Source: CAZVXI01 sp964631295 (GTDB taxonomy: Bacteria > Planctomycetota > Phycisphaerae > Phycisphaerales > SM1A02). Taken from it: 23,953 nucleotides of DNA. Below, piece by piece: positions 7,123 to 15,297 of the stretch; position 1 is the stretch's first letter, and each line of letters opens with the position of its first letter. Under the pieces are notes generated by a model. The model was not told the DNA's origin. It did no database searches and was given only the letters and a program-made list of their open reading frames with translations. The stretch covers positions 1 through 23,953 of the forward strand of contig CAZVXI010000036.1 of the NCBI GenBank assembly GCA_964631295.1, read 5' to 3'. A program made the position numbers and the translations under genes.

Positions 7123-8901
7123 TCAGTCCTCCATGATCGTTTCGCGAGCGACTTCATCGATGGTTGTCTGGCCCTCGTAGATGGCCAGCAAGCCAGATTC
7201 GCGCAATGTGCGCATGCCCCGCCGTCGCGATTCGACGCGCAGGACGTTCGTTGATGCCTGTTCCATGACGAGTTGACGCATCTTGTCATCGAGTTGCATG
7301 ATCTCGAAGATGGCCATTCGGCCTCGGTAGCCAGTGTGATTGCAACTATCGCAGCCGTTGCCTCGCCAGAACGTGCGACTTTCCACATCTTCCGGCCGCA
7401 ATGCGAGTTCCATCAGTTGCTCTTCTGACGGGAGGAACTCTTCCTTACACTTCGTGCATATGCGTCGCACGAGGCGTTGGGCCACGATCGCCTCGATGGT
7501 CGCTGTGAGCAGGAACGATTCCACGCCGAGGTCCAGCAGACGCAGAATCGATGATGGTGCATCATTCGTGTGCAACGTCGAGAACACCAGGTGCCCGGTG
7601 AGCGATGCCTGAACAGCAATCTGGGCAGTCTCAAGGTCGCGGATTTCACCAACAAGGATGATGTCCGGGTCCTGACGCAGGAAGGAACGCAGCAGCCGAG
7701 CAAATGTGAGATCCTGATCGGTATTCACCTGGCACTGGATGAGGCCATCGATGTCGTACTCCACCGGATCTTCGGCAGTAAGGATCTTGGTTTCCGGCTC
7801 GTTCAAATCGTTGAGCGCCGCGTAGAGCGTCGTCGTCTTGCCTGAACCTGTGGGGCCAGTCACGACAATGATGCCGTTGGGCTTGGCAATCAGCCCTCTC
7901 ATGGATTCGAGTTCATCTTCACGTAAGCCGATCTTGTCAAGGTCCAACTGGACATTCGACCGGTCGAGCACACGCATCACAACTGACTCACCAAACATCG
8001 TCGGCAGCACGCTGACGCGGAGATCGATCGGGTTGTTGTTGACGACGAGTTCGATGCGGCCATCCTGCGGGAGACGGCGCTCGGCGATGTCCAGATTCGC
8101 CATCACCTTGATGCGGCTGATGATCGGCAGAGCAAGGTGCTTGGGCGGTGGGATCATCTCGTACAAAACGCCGTCGATGCGGTATCGCATCTTGAACTCA
8201 TCTTCGAACGGCTCGAAGTGGATGTCCGAAGATTTATCGCGAATCGCCTGCAGCAGCACGAGATTGAGGAGGCGTACGACTTTGTTATCCGACGCCGCCT
8301 CGCTGAGTTCGTCAAGGTCGATCGAGTCGCCTCGACCGTCGAAAATCGCGAGCGAATCTTCCGATTCCAGTTCCGCCATGATGTTGGCCATGGACGGTCC
8401 CTGGCCGCTGTACTTGGACGACAGGACCTGGTCAATCTGCTCGGCAGGCGCGACAACCGCATCCACTTTGAGGCCCATCAACAGTCGGAGGTCATCGACG
8501 GCGCGGAAGTTGTCCGGCGACTTCATCGCAATGGTGATGGCGCGGGTTTTCTCGTCATAGGCGAGCGGAATGATCTGGTACGTCGTGGCAGTTTCTGCCG
8601 GCAGAGCCTCGATCAGATCGTTGCCGAGTGAGTCAACCGAGACATCGACCATCCGCATGCCAGCCTGACCGGCGAGCGCTTCAGTCACATCATCTTCGGT
8701 AATGTAGCCGAGCTCGACGAGGAGCTTGCCCAGTTTCTCGGGCTGACCCTTTTCTTTGCGGGCCCGCTGGATCGCGAGCGCTTCGTGAACCTGATCGCGC
8801 TTGATCTTGCCGAGTTTGGTCAGAACTCGACCAAAGCGTCGACCCTTCAGTTCCGACGGCTCGATCTTCGAACGGGGCTTGGCAGTTGTTGCTGTTGCCA
8901 T
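7123..8901 (-). CDS. pilB: PilB/GspE-type assembly ATPase (MshEN and tetracysteine type)
   Basis: This is a 592-residue AAA-type secretion ATPase. Two tandem MshEN motifs (residues 22-45 and 56-79, each with R/K-x-G, a central Gly and L-x-x-Q) suggest cyclic-di-GMP binding. The core has Walker A GPTGSGKT (349-356), an Asp box AEDPVEY (376-382), Walker B ILVGEIRD (415-422) and a His box TLHTN (442-446). Cysteines 482, 485, 517 and 520 form the zinc tetracysteine motif of PilB/GspE. The protein powers pilin polymerisation at the inner membrane. The start ATG 8901 has GAGGA 5 bases upstream. It is the first gene of the platform and pseudopilin run, after a 252-base gap that probably holds its promoter. 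The family is certain; whether the machine is a pilus or a secretion pseudopilus is open. Confidence 0.95.
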   Translation of the reverse strand: MATATTAKPRSKIEPSELKGRRFGRVLTKLGKIKRDQVHEALAIQRARKEKGQPEKLGKLLVELGYITEDDVTEALAGQAGMRMVDVSVDSLGNDLIEALPAETATTYQIIPLAYDEKTRAITIAMKSPDNFRAVDDLRLLMGLKVDAVVAPAEQIDQVLSSKYSGQGPSMANIMAELESEDSLAIFDGRGDSIDLDELSEAASDNKVVRLLNLVLLQAIRDKSSDIHFEPFEDEFKMRYRIDGVLYEMIPPPKHLALPIISRIKVMANLDIAERRLPQDGRIELVVNNNPIDLRVSVLPTMFGESVVMRVLDRSNVQLDLDKIGLREDELESMRGLIAKPNGIIVVTGPTGSGKTTTLYAALNDLNEPETKILTAEDPVEYDIDGLIQCQVNTDQDLTFARLLRSFLRQDPDIILVGEIRDLETAQIAVQASLTGHLVFSTLHTNDAPSSILRLLDLGVESFLLTATIEAIVAQRLVRRICTKCKEEFLPSEEQLMELALRPEDVESRTFWRGNGCDSCNHTGYRGRMAIFEIMQLDDKMRQLVMEQASTNVLRVESRRRGMRTLRESGLLAIYEGQTTIDEVARETIMED

Positions 8902-9153
8902 TCAATCCTCACAACTGACCCACAACTGGGTCGCGTCACTCGCGGGCTGATTCTCAAAGCTTCAAAGACTATCGGACGAGTGAACTGCCTTTGCAACCCC
9001 GACAAGCCACATAAAACCGTTATGACACTTGGCTTATGACCCTTTTCGCGTATCGCAACGCTGCTAGTGTGTCCGCAGAACACCCCGACAGGGTTCCGAT
9101 GATCATGACATTTTCCCCGAATTGCAGGCAAGGAATCGTTGCCGCTGGCAGAG
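8902..9153 (-). promoter_or_regulatory. Upstream region of pilB with a candidate promoter
   Basis: This 252-base gap between pilT and pilB has no convincing gene. On the minus strand TTGCAA (8991-8996) and GATAGT (8968-8973) are 17 bases apart, a fair sigma-70-like pair matching 4 of 6 bases each, about 67 bases before the pilB start. Further upstream are two direct copies of GTCATAA (minus strand; 9034-9040 and 9020-9026) spaced 14 bases start to start, a possible operator. I saw no clear terminator after pilT. Confidence 0.3.
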
Positions 9154-10266
9154 TCATGCGTCCGGCATACCGTCGATCTCAGTGCGGTTCACGCTGCCAC
9201 CGGTTCGATGGACCTTCTCAGCCAAGTCTGCCGGATCGCGACTCTTGTCGATCATCTCTTCTGCGGAGATGACGCCTTTTGAATAGAGTGTCCACAGGTG
9301 GTCGTCCAGCAACTGCATTCCAAATTTGCGGCCTGTCTGAATCGCGGAATCGATTCGGAAAGTCTTGTTCTCACGAATAAGGTTCGCGATCGCGGGCGTG
9401 ATGACCAGAAACTCATAGCAGGCTACGCGGCCGGGCCGGTCCACACGAGCGAGCAGCACCTGACTGAGCACGCAGATCAAGGCGACCGACAACTGCACAC
9501 GGACTTGGGCCTGCTGGTTCACTGGGAAGGCGTCAATGACGCGGTTGATGGTGCCCGACGCGCCTGTCGTATGCAGCGTCGCAAACACGAGGTGGCCCGT
9601 CTCGGCGGCCCGAATCGCCGACTCGATCGTCTCCAGGTCGCGCATTTCGCCGACAAGGATCGCGTCCGGGTCTTGTCGCAACACGCGACGCAACGCCTCA
9701 GAGAAGCTCGGGACGTCCACGCCGACCTCTCGCTGGTTGACGATTGATTTCTTGTGGTAATGGTAGTATTCGATCGGGTCCTCGACGGTCACGATGTGGC
9801 GGTCGAGGTTCGTGTTGATGTGATCAAGCATCGTCGCGAGGGACGTTGTCTTACCCGAGCCCGTCGGGCCTGTGACGATGAACAGACCACGGGGTCGACG
9901 AATCAACTCCTTGCAGATGGATGGCAGGCCGATCTGCTCGAACGTAAGCAGTTCGTTTGGGATAAGTCGCAACGCGATTGAAATGTCGCCTCGCTGACGG
10001 AACACGGCAACACGGAAACGGGCCTCGGTTCCATAGGCAAACCCAAAGTCGCAACTGCCCTCTTCCTGAAGCTCCTGTTGAGCCCTTTCAGGCGTAATGG
10101 CCTTCATCAGCGCGACACAGTCGTCCGAATCGAGCACTTTCGTATCGAGTGATCGCAACGAGCCGTTCAGACGAAGCGTGGGCTTCCGACCCGTGCACAG
10201 GTGGAGGTCGGATGCCTCCATCTTGATCACGGTATCCAGCAGACGGTCAATTTGAACGGTCGACAT
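9154..10266 (-). CDS. pilT: PilT-type pilus retraction ATPase
   Basis: This 370-residue protein has the compact PilT/PilU architecture: an N-terminal PAS-like domain with Ala-Ser-Asp-Leu-His-Leu (18-23), Walker A GPTGSGKT (133-140), Asp box VEDPIEY (161-167), LRQDPD (196-201), Walker B ILVGEMRD (203-210), and a His box TLHTT (230-234) preceded by AIRAAETGHLVF. It also has the C-terminal AIANLIRE (292-299), a variant of the AIRNLIRE signature needed for retraction in PilT. It acts at the inner-membrane platform to depolymerise pili. It lies 95 bases after the second pilB-like gene and is probably co-transcribed with it. An AGGA lies about 11 bases before ATG 10266. PilT in this cluster argues for dynamic pili rather than a pure secretion system. 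PilU is an alternative label. Confidence 0.94.
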   Translation of the reverse strand: MSTVQIDRLLDTVIKMEASDLHLCTGRKPTLRLNGSLRSLDTKVLDSDDCVALMKAITPERAQQELQEEGSCDFGFAYGTEARFRVAVFRQRGDISIALRLIPNELLTFEQIGLPSICKELIRRPRGLFIVTGPTGSGKTTSLATMLDHINTNLDRHIVTVEDPIEYYHYHKKSIVNQREVGVDVPSFSEALRRVLRQDPDAILVGEMRDLETIESAIRAAETGHLVFATLHTTGASGTINRVIDAFPVNQQAQVRVQLSVALICVLSQVLLARVDRPGRVACYEFLVITPAIANLIRENKTFRIDSAIQTGRKFGMQLLDDHLWTLYSKGVISAEEMIDKSRDPADLAEKVHRTGGSVNRTEIDGMPDA

Positions 10267-10361
10267 AGGGCTGCATTTCCTTCTTCACTCTTGCACTGCC
10301 GCACGCACGGTCAGCTTGATAGTACACCAAAATCCCCAGCAATCTGCCCATCCTTCGGGGT

Positions 10362-12083
10362 TCAAATATCGACATTTGACTCGACAAGCGTGTCAGCCTG
10401 GGCGAATCGTGCCACCTCCGCGGGCGTCGTAACGCCCTTGAGAATCTTGATCTTGCCGTCCTCAACCAACGTCTTCATGCCATTTCGGATTGCCGCTGCC
10501 CGGATATCGCCGATCGGAGCGCGTTTGAACGCCAACTCGCGAATCTCCGAGTTCATCCGCATCAGCTCGAATATCGCCTTTCGCCCGCGGAAACCTGTGG
10601 GATTTCGTGCTGAGCTACCAGCTTTATAAATCTCGGCCGTGGCTGCTTCTTCTCGAGAAATGCCGCAGACCTCCAGAATGCGGGGGTCTGGTTTCTCGTC
10701 GATGGTCTTGCTGTCGTCGGCCAACACTCGAATCAACCGCTGGGCCATGATGGCCTGAATCGAGGATGCCACGAGGAATGGCTTGACTCCCATGTCGACC
10801 AGACGGGTGATCGCCGATGGGGCATCGTTGGTGTGCAGCGTCGAGAACACGAGGTGGCCAGTCAGGGCCGCTTGAATTGCGATCTCCGCAACCTCCTGGT
10901 CGCGGATTTCACCGATGAGCACAATATTCGGTGCCTGACGGAGCATGGCTCGAAGAATCTTTCCAAATGTCAGGCCGATCGACTCGCGCACCTGACACTG
11001 GTTGATGCCGTTGAAGTTGTACTCAACCGGGTCTTCTGCAGTGATGATCTTCCGGTCGGGCCGATTGAGAATATCGAGCGCCGAATACAGCGTAGTCGTC
11101 TTGCCCGAACCGGTCGGCCCCGTCACAAGGAAGATGCCTGTTGGTCGGCGGATGATCTTGTTGAAGACTTCGAGGTTCTCAGGCTCAAATCCAAGATTCT
11201 CAAGGCCGATCCGAACTGCATCAGGCCTGAGCACACGCAGCACGATCGACTCACCGTGATAGGCAGGGCAGCAGGAAACACGGAAGTCGATCTGCTCACC
11301 ATCGATCGGCATTTTGATGCGGCCGTCCTGCGGGATACGACGTTCCGCGATATTGACACCCGCCATAAGTTTCAAACGTGCAAGCAGGGCCGACTGCATA
11401 CGTTTCGGCAGGTTGTCTCGCACGTGACAAACGCCGTCAATGCGGTACCGGAGAATGATGCGGTCTTCCATGGGCTCAACGTGAATATCCGACGCTCTGC
11501 CGCGGACCGCCTCGACAATAAGACGGCTGGCGAGCCGGACCATCGGAGCATCATCGCCCGCGGCAATGTCAACCGAGGCGTCGACGGAACGGTCCATCGT
11601 CACATCGACCGACTCAGTGACCAGCGATTCCTGGTCGCTGAACATTGAGCCACCGCCCGCTTGCCCGTCGATATACGCCTTGATGGTTGTTTTTGGCGCG
11701 ATTGCAGTGTCAATTTCGCTGTTCAAGCGGAATCGAAGCAGGTCAAGCAACTCAAGGTCCATCGGATCGTGGATCACGACCTTCATCCGACCGCCTTGCT
11801 TGCCCATTGGGAGGATGAGGTGCTTCTTGATCAACTCATCGGGAATCAGCGACATGTCGATCTGATCGCCGCCAGATCCGTCGAGATCGATGTACTCCAT
11901 GTCGAACTGCTGCCCGAGCGCCTTGGCGACGTTCGTCTCATTGCAAAAGCCAGCCTCGACGAGTGCTTCGCCAATCCGCTTGTTGCTGCCCTTGGCAATG
12001 CCGAGCGCCTGCTCGACATTCTCGGGAGTGATGACATTCCAATCGACGAGTATTTCGCCCAGTTTCTTGCGGATTCGGACCAT
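10362..12083 (-). CDS. Second PilB/GspE-like ATPase, lacking the zinc tetracysteine motif
   Basis: This 573-residue protein has the same layout as the downstream PilB but has diverged. Of two N-terminal MshEN-type motifs, the first (7-30) has lost the central Gly (Asn16) and the final Gln (Ala30); the second (36-59) is intact. Walker A GPTGSGKT (322-329), Asp box AEDPVEY (349-355), Walker B IVLIGEIRD (387-395) and His box TLHTN (415-419) are complete, so it should hydrolyse ATP. The LRQDPD box reads LRQAPN (381-386). The region where PilB has two Cys pairs keeps only a single Cys (473), so zinc is not expected. It heads the pilB2-pilT pair and diverges from coaB. It is probably an alternative assembly motor or a modulator working on the same PilC (inferred). 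Confidence 0.9.
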   Translation of the reverse strand: MVRIRKKLGEILVDWNVITPENVEQALGIAKGSNKRIGEALVEAGFCNETNVAKALGQQFDMEYIDLDGSGGDQIDMSLIPDELIKKHLILPMGKQGGRMKVVIHDPMDLELLDLLRFRLNSEIDTAIAPKTTIKAYIDGQAGGGSMFSDQESLVTESVDVTMDRSVDASVDIAAGDDAPMVRLASRLIVEAVRGRASDIHVEPMEDRIILRYRIDGVCHVRDNLPKRMQSALLARLKLMAGVNIAERRIPQDGRIKMPIDGEQIDFRVSCCPAYHGESIVLRVLRPDAVRIGLENLGFEPENLEVFNKIIRRPTGIFLVTGPTGSGKTTTLYSALDILNRPDRKIITAEDPVEYNFNGINQCQVRESIGLTFGKILRAMLRQAPNIVLIGEIRDQEVAEIAIQAALTGHLVFSTLHTNDAPSAITRLVDMGVKPFLVASSIQAIMAQRLIRVLADDSKTIDEKPDPRILEVCGISREEAATAEIYKAGSSARNPTGFRGRKAIFELMRMNSEIRELAFKRAPIGDIRAAAIRNGMKTLVEDGKIKILKGVTTPAEVARFAQADTLVESNVDI

Positions 12084-12212
12084 GGTCGCTCACGAAAGGG
12101 TGTGGGAGGCGGATCGTGCCGCCCGGCGCGGGAGAACAACAGAATCATGTAGTATGGACTTCTCGGCACATCGCCGCAAGGGCAACCACCGAATACGGCA
12201 CCGGAGTGTGCA
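12084..12212. promoter_or_regulatory. Divergent intergenic region between the pilB paralogue and coaB
   Basis: These 129 bases must hold the start signals of both divergent genes, because each start codon faces outward from this gap. A TAGTAT hexamer at 12150-12155 (plus) is a possible -10 for coaB, but I see no good -35 at the right distance. No gene-like frame is convincing. Confidence 0.3.
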
Positions 12213-12867
12213 ATGGGCGACTCAACACCTCGAATCNNNNNNNNNNGGCCCGACGCACGAGCCGATGGACGCTGTTCGCTACATCGCGAATCGTTCTTCA
12301 GGGCGGCTTGGCATCGCAATCGCCCGCGCGGCCGCGCGGCAGTGCGCGACTACACTGCTGCTCGGCCCGACATGTGCCGAACCCCCGAACACTACGAAGC
12401 TGCGCGTCGAGCGGTTTCGCACCAGTGCCGATCTTCAATCGTTACTCACGACCCACTGGCCGACGCACGATTTGCTCATCATGGCAGCAGCCGTCGCGGA
12501 TTACCGTTTCGCAACTCACAACACCACGAAAAAGATCCGTCGTGCGGAGGCTGGCCTCACCCTCCAACTGGAAGCCACGCCCGATCTCCTGCGGGAATGT
12601 GCCGCCGGCAGGCAGCCATCTCAGCGGATCATCGGCTTCGCGCTTGAGCCGCACGACCAGCTCGCAGCGTCTGCGGCAGACAAGCTTGCTCGCAAGAACG
12701 TCGATGCGATCGTGGCGAACCCACTGGAAACGATGGATGCCGAGGAGATCGAAGCCAGCCTCCTGCTTCGGTCCGGGGATGTCGTTGAGCCGTCGGCGCG
12801 ACTGAGCAAGCAGGCGTTCGCCGACTGGCTGATTCGCCAACTGCCGCTGATCCCAGTTCGGCCATGA
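12213..12867 (+). CDS. coaB: Phosphopantothenoylcysteine synthetase (stand-alone CoaB), interrupted by an assembly gap
   Basis: CoaB couples 4'-phosphopantothenate to cysteine, using CTP in most bacteria, for coenzyme A synthesis. After the gap the protein reads GPTHEPMDAVRYIANRSSG, the CoaB nucleotide signature, then MAAAVADY, a KKIRR segment, IIGFALEP and KLARKNVDAIVANP, all in family order. The N-terminal CoaC flavoprotein half is absent, so CoaC must be encoded elsewhere. The start ATG 12213 has GGAG 6 bases upstream and begins MGDSTPRI, right before the 10 Ns. Family members continue with Leu-Val-Thr-Ala before Gly-Pro-Thr, which needs 12 bases. With 10 Ns the two sides fall in different frames, so the gap length is probably a placeholder and the gene intact. 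Automated callers may wrongly start at 11890 or 12154. It ends at TGA 12867. Confidence 0.88.
12237..12246. other. Assembly gap of 10 undetermined bases
   Basis: This is a run of ten Ns inside the start of coaB. A run of exactly 10 suggests a scaffolding placeholder rather than a measured length. The reading frame on both sides implies a true length of 3n bases, probably 12. Confidence 0.97.
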
Positions 12868-12960
12868 GGCTATTGCGATTGCGCGCGACACAGGTCGCAA
12901 CCACTCCAGTGTCCAAGGTCGAGTACATCGATTCAGCAGCCACGGAAGCCAGGCATCAAA

Positions 12961-15228
12961 TCAGCCGCCTGCACCCCAGTTGCTGAGAACCGACAGCAGG
13001 TCACTCAAGCCAACTGAGCAGTCGCCATCGAGGTCAACATCGCAAGGCGGGCATGGTGCCTCACATTCGCCCCAGCCGGCGAGGATGGCGAGCAAGTCTG
13101 CGAGGCCAACGGCGCCATCGCCGGTTGCATCTCCAGGTACGGTTGCAACGCAGTTGACAGCTCGAATCAGCAAACCGTCGAGGCCCGCCTCCACAATGCT
13201 CGAAGCACCATCATCGTTCACAGTGAAGCGCAGCACTGTCGTGTCGCTGGGCGTAACGCCCACATCAGCAAGATCGTCAGGCGTGATCGTATGTGATTGC
13301 CAGTTCGGCCCACCATTCAGTGAGTGCCTCGCGATTTCCGTCCACGGCCCACCGTCGCCTGCAACACTCATTTCAACGGCAAGCGCATCATCGCCGTTGT
13401 CATTGTTCAGCTTCAGGAAGTACTTGTACTCAATCACGATCGGTCCGCTGGACAAATCCCAGACCGGCCCCGTGAGAGCCACGGAGCCCTCATCAACATC
13501 CGTATTGCCAGCAGCATTTCCAGTGAGCCATGCACTGCCGCTGCCATCACCATCTGTACTTGGGTCATGGGGCCAGCCAGCGTCATCAACTGGAACGCCC
13601 CGCTCCCAGCCGCCACTGACTGCATCCCCTGCTGCAATCCAGCCAAGATCTGTCTCGGCATCGTCCGCAACAAGCGTCACGAGTGATTCTGCAACGAGGC
13701 CAACGAAGGGAGCGTCCTCACCCAACGCGGGCAACGTCACGACAGCACCACCGGTGGTGGATGCTTCGATGTACCATCGCACGGTCGCGCCACAGGGAAG
13801 CTCCGGGAGCGTTGCGTCATATGAGCCACCACCGCGACCGAGGAGTGCTGCTTCACTGAAGCCTGAGCCGGTGTCGTACAACAACTTCACAGAGGAGGAC
13901 TCCAGCACGCCGTCGAGTTCCATAACATCAAACGACACCGTCGCGCCGGCAGGGCTGATGATGTTCGTTGGCTCACTCGTCTGAGCGATCTGCAACTGAT
14001 CGATCTCGAGTGACCAGACGAACAGCCCTCGTTCGATGTCGCTGCCGATGACGGTTCCGCTCGGAAAATAAGGGTAATTGCTCCAGAGTCCGTTGTAGGT
14101 CGGCGCTTCGGAGTTGGGCACGGTATCGAACCATGCGACTTCCACCGGTTCCGTGGGATTGCTCGTGTCAAAGATCCGCAGCCCACTTGTATAGTTTGCT
14201 GCGTAGACGTGGTTGTTCTTCGCGTACAGGTTGTGTGTAATCGCCGGATTGCCATTAGCAACAGGATCGACCTGAAACGGCGCACTCAGGTCGCTGACGT
14301 CAATGATGATCAGCTTCGATTCGATCCCGAAGGTGCCTTCATCAAGTTCATCGTTCAGATACAGGTACTGATTGTCATCTGACAGCCATGCCTGATGGGA
14401 GTACACCGCGTTGGGATATTCATATCGGGAGAGCAGCACGATGTTCTGCTTGTCGGTGACATCAAGAATGTCGATGCCGGGCTGATCCCATCCATTGTTG
14501 AAGCCGCTGCAGCAGAACGCGATCTGCCGCGGATTGTTCGGATGGCCTGGCACGTCCATCGTTCGAATCTGTGCATCATGCACATAGCGATCGGGCCAGG
14601 ATGCGACAAACTCCGGGGATGTCGGCTCATCGAGGTCATACATCCGCAGGCCGTTACTCGCACCGCCACACCGATAGAGGAAACCGCTGTCTGTATCAAT
14701 CGCCACATTGTGCGAGGCAAGCGAGCCCCCGGTTGTGACGTTCGCGAGCTGTGTGATGCGATCATCAGCAGCGTCGATATTCGACAAATCGAACACCTGG
14801 ATTCCCTCGCCGCCTTCGCTCACGGCGTAAGCGAACGTTTGATAGGTCTTGATGTCGCGCCAGATACTGCTGGGACCGGCAAACTGCGTGACGATCTCCG
14901 GATTCGCCGGGTCCGTTACCTCTACGAACGCGGTACCGTCTGACAAACCGATGATCGCGTACTCGCGCCCGGCTGGCGACGTGTAGCCCCAGCAGTCGTT
15001 GGCACGATTGTGATCACCGAAGTCCGGAACGGAAATCCAACTCTCGAGTTTCACTCCGACACTCTGGAAGTTCAGTGGCACATCACCGCGTGTGGCCGCT
15101 CGCCACCCCGGACCTTCATATCGCGGTTTGATGTCTTTGACTTTGGGATCGTCGGGGTGGCCAATCACCATGGTCGCAAAGGCACAACCGAGGACTGCTA
15201 CTGCGATGATTCGTTTGTGCATTGCCAT
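12961..15228 (-). CDS. Secreted LVIVD / choice-of-anchor-B beta-propeller protein with dockerin-like C-terminus
   Basis: This is a 755-residue exported protein. Residues 1-23 form a signal peptide (MAMHKR, then a hydrophobic core). Residues about 40-410 are a beta-propeller of LVIVD-type repeats, seen in phrases such as VEVTDPANPEIV, IQVFDLSNID, IDILDVTDKQNIVLL, IIIDVSDLSAPFQV and LRIFDTSNPTEPVEVAWF. This matches the choice-of-anchor B family. A middle beta-rich part (about 425-690) follows, then two dockerin-like calcium repeats (699-720 and 731-752, each D-x-x-G-D-G/C...DLL...L..WG) joined by a Cys-Pro linker. An AAGGAGG (15240-15246) stands 11 bases before ATG 15228. The gene follows the peroxidase gene by 69 bases. 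That gap also holds a weak TTGGCG (15285-15290) and TACGAT (15261-15266) promoter candidate with an 18-base spacer. It is probably displayed on the cell surface; its ligand is unknown. Confidence 0.85.
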   Translation of the reverse strand: MAMHKRIIAVAVLGCAFATMVIGHPDDPKVKDIKPRYEGPGWRAATRGDVPLNFQSVGVKLESWISVPDFGDHNRANDCWGYTSPAGREYAIIGLSDGTAFVEVTDPANPEIVTQFAGPSSIWRDIKTYQTFAYAVSEGGEGIQVFDLSNIDAADDRITQLANVTTGGSLASHNVAIDTDSGFLYRCGGASNGLRMYDLDEPTSPEFVASWPDRYVHDAQIRTMDVPGHPNNPRQIAFCCSGFNNGWDQPGIDILDVTDKQNIVLLSRYEYPNAVYSHQAWLSDDNQYLYLNDELDEGTFGIESKLIIIDVSDLSAPFQVDPVANGNPAITHNLYAKNNHVYAANYTSGLRIFDTSNPTEPVEVAWFDTVPNSEAPTYNGLWSNYPYFPSGTVIGSDIERGLFVWSLEIDQLQIAQTSEPTNIISPAGATVSFDVMELDGVLESSSVKLLYDTGSGFSEAALLGRGGGSYDATLPELPCGATVRWYIEASTTGGAVVTLPALGEDAPFVGLVAESLVTLVADDAETDLGWIAAGDAVSGGWERGVPVDDAGWPHDPSTDGDGSGSAWLTGNAAGNTDVDEGSVALTGPVWDLSSGPIVIEYKYFLKLNNDNGDDALAVEMSVAGDGGPWTEIARHSLNGGPNWQSHTITPDDLADVGVTPSDTTVLRFTVNDDGASSIVEAGLDGLLIRAVNCVATVPGDATGDGAVGLADLLAILAGWGECEAPCPPCDVDLDGDCSVGLSDLLSVLSNWGAGG

Positions 15229-15297
15229 GTCCTGTCAAACCTCCTTGGCGGCTTTTCTCTATCGTATTCGCCAGCAGCCAGCACCGCCAACGTTTGT

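Noticed and set aside
11890..12212. Long upstream extension of the coaB frame
   Set aside because: It runs antisense through the pilB-paralogue N-terminus and is in the wrong frame relative to the ribosome-site-supported ATG 12213; the continuity depends on the arbitrary 10-N length.
12885..12898. Small hairpin GCGAC-ACAG-GTCGC between convergent coaB and the LVIVD gene as a terminator
   Set aside because: The stem is only 5 bp and there is no T-run on either strand.
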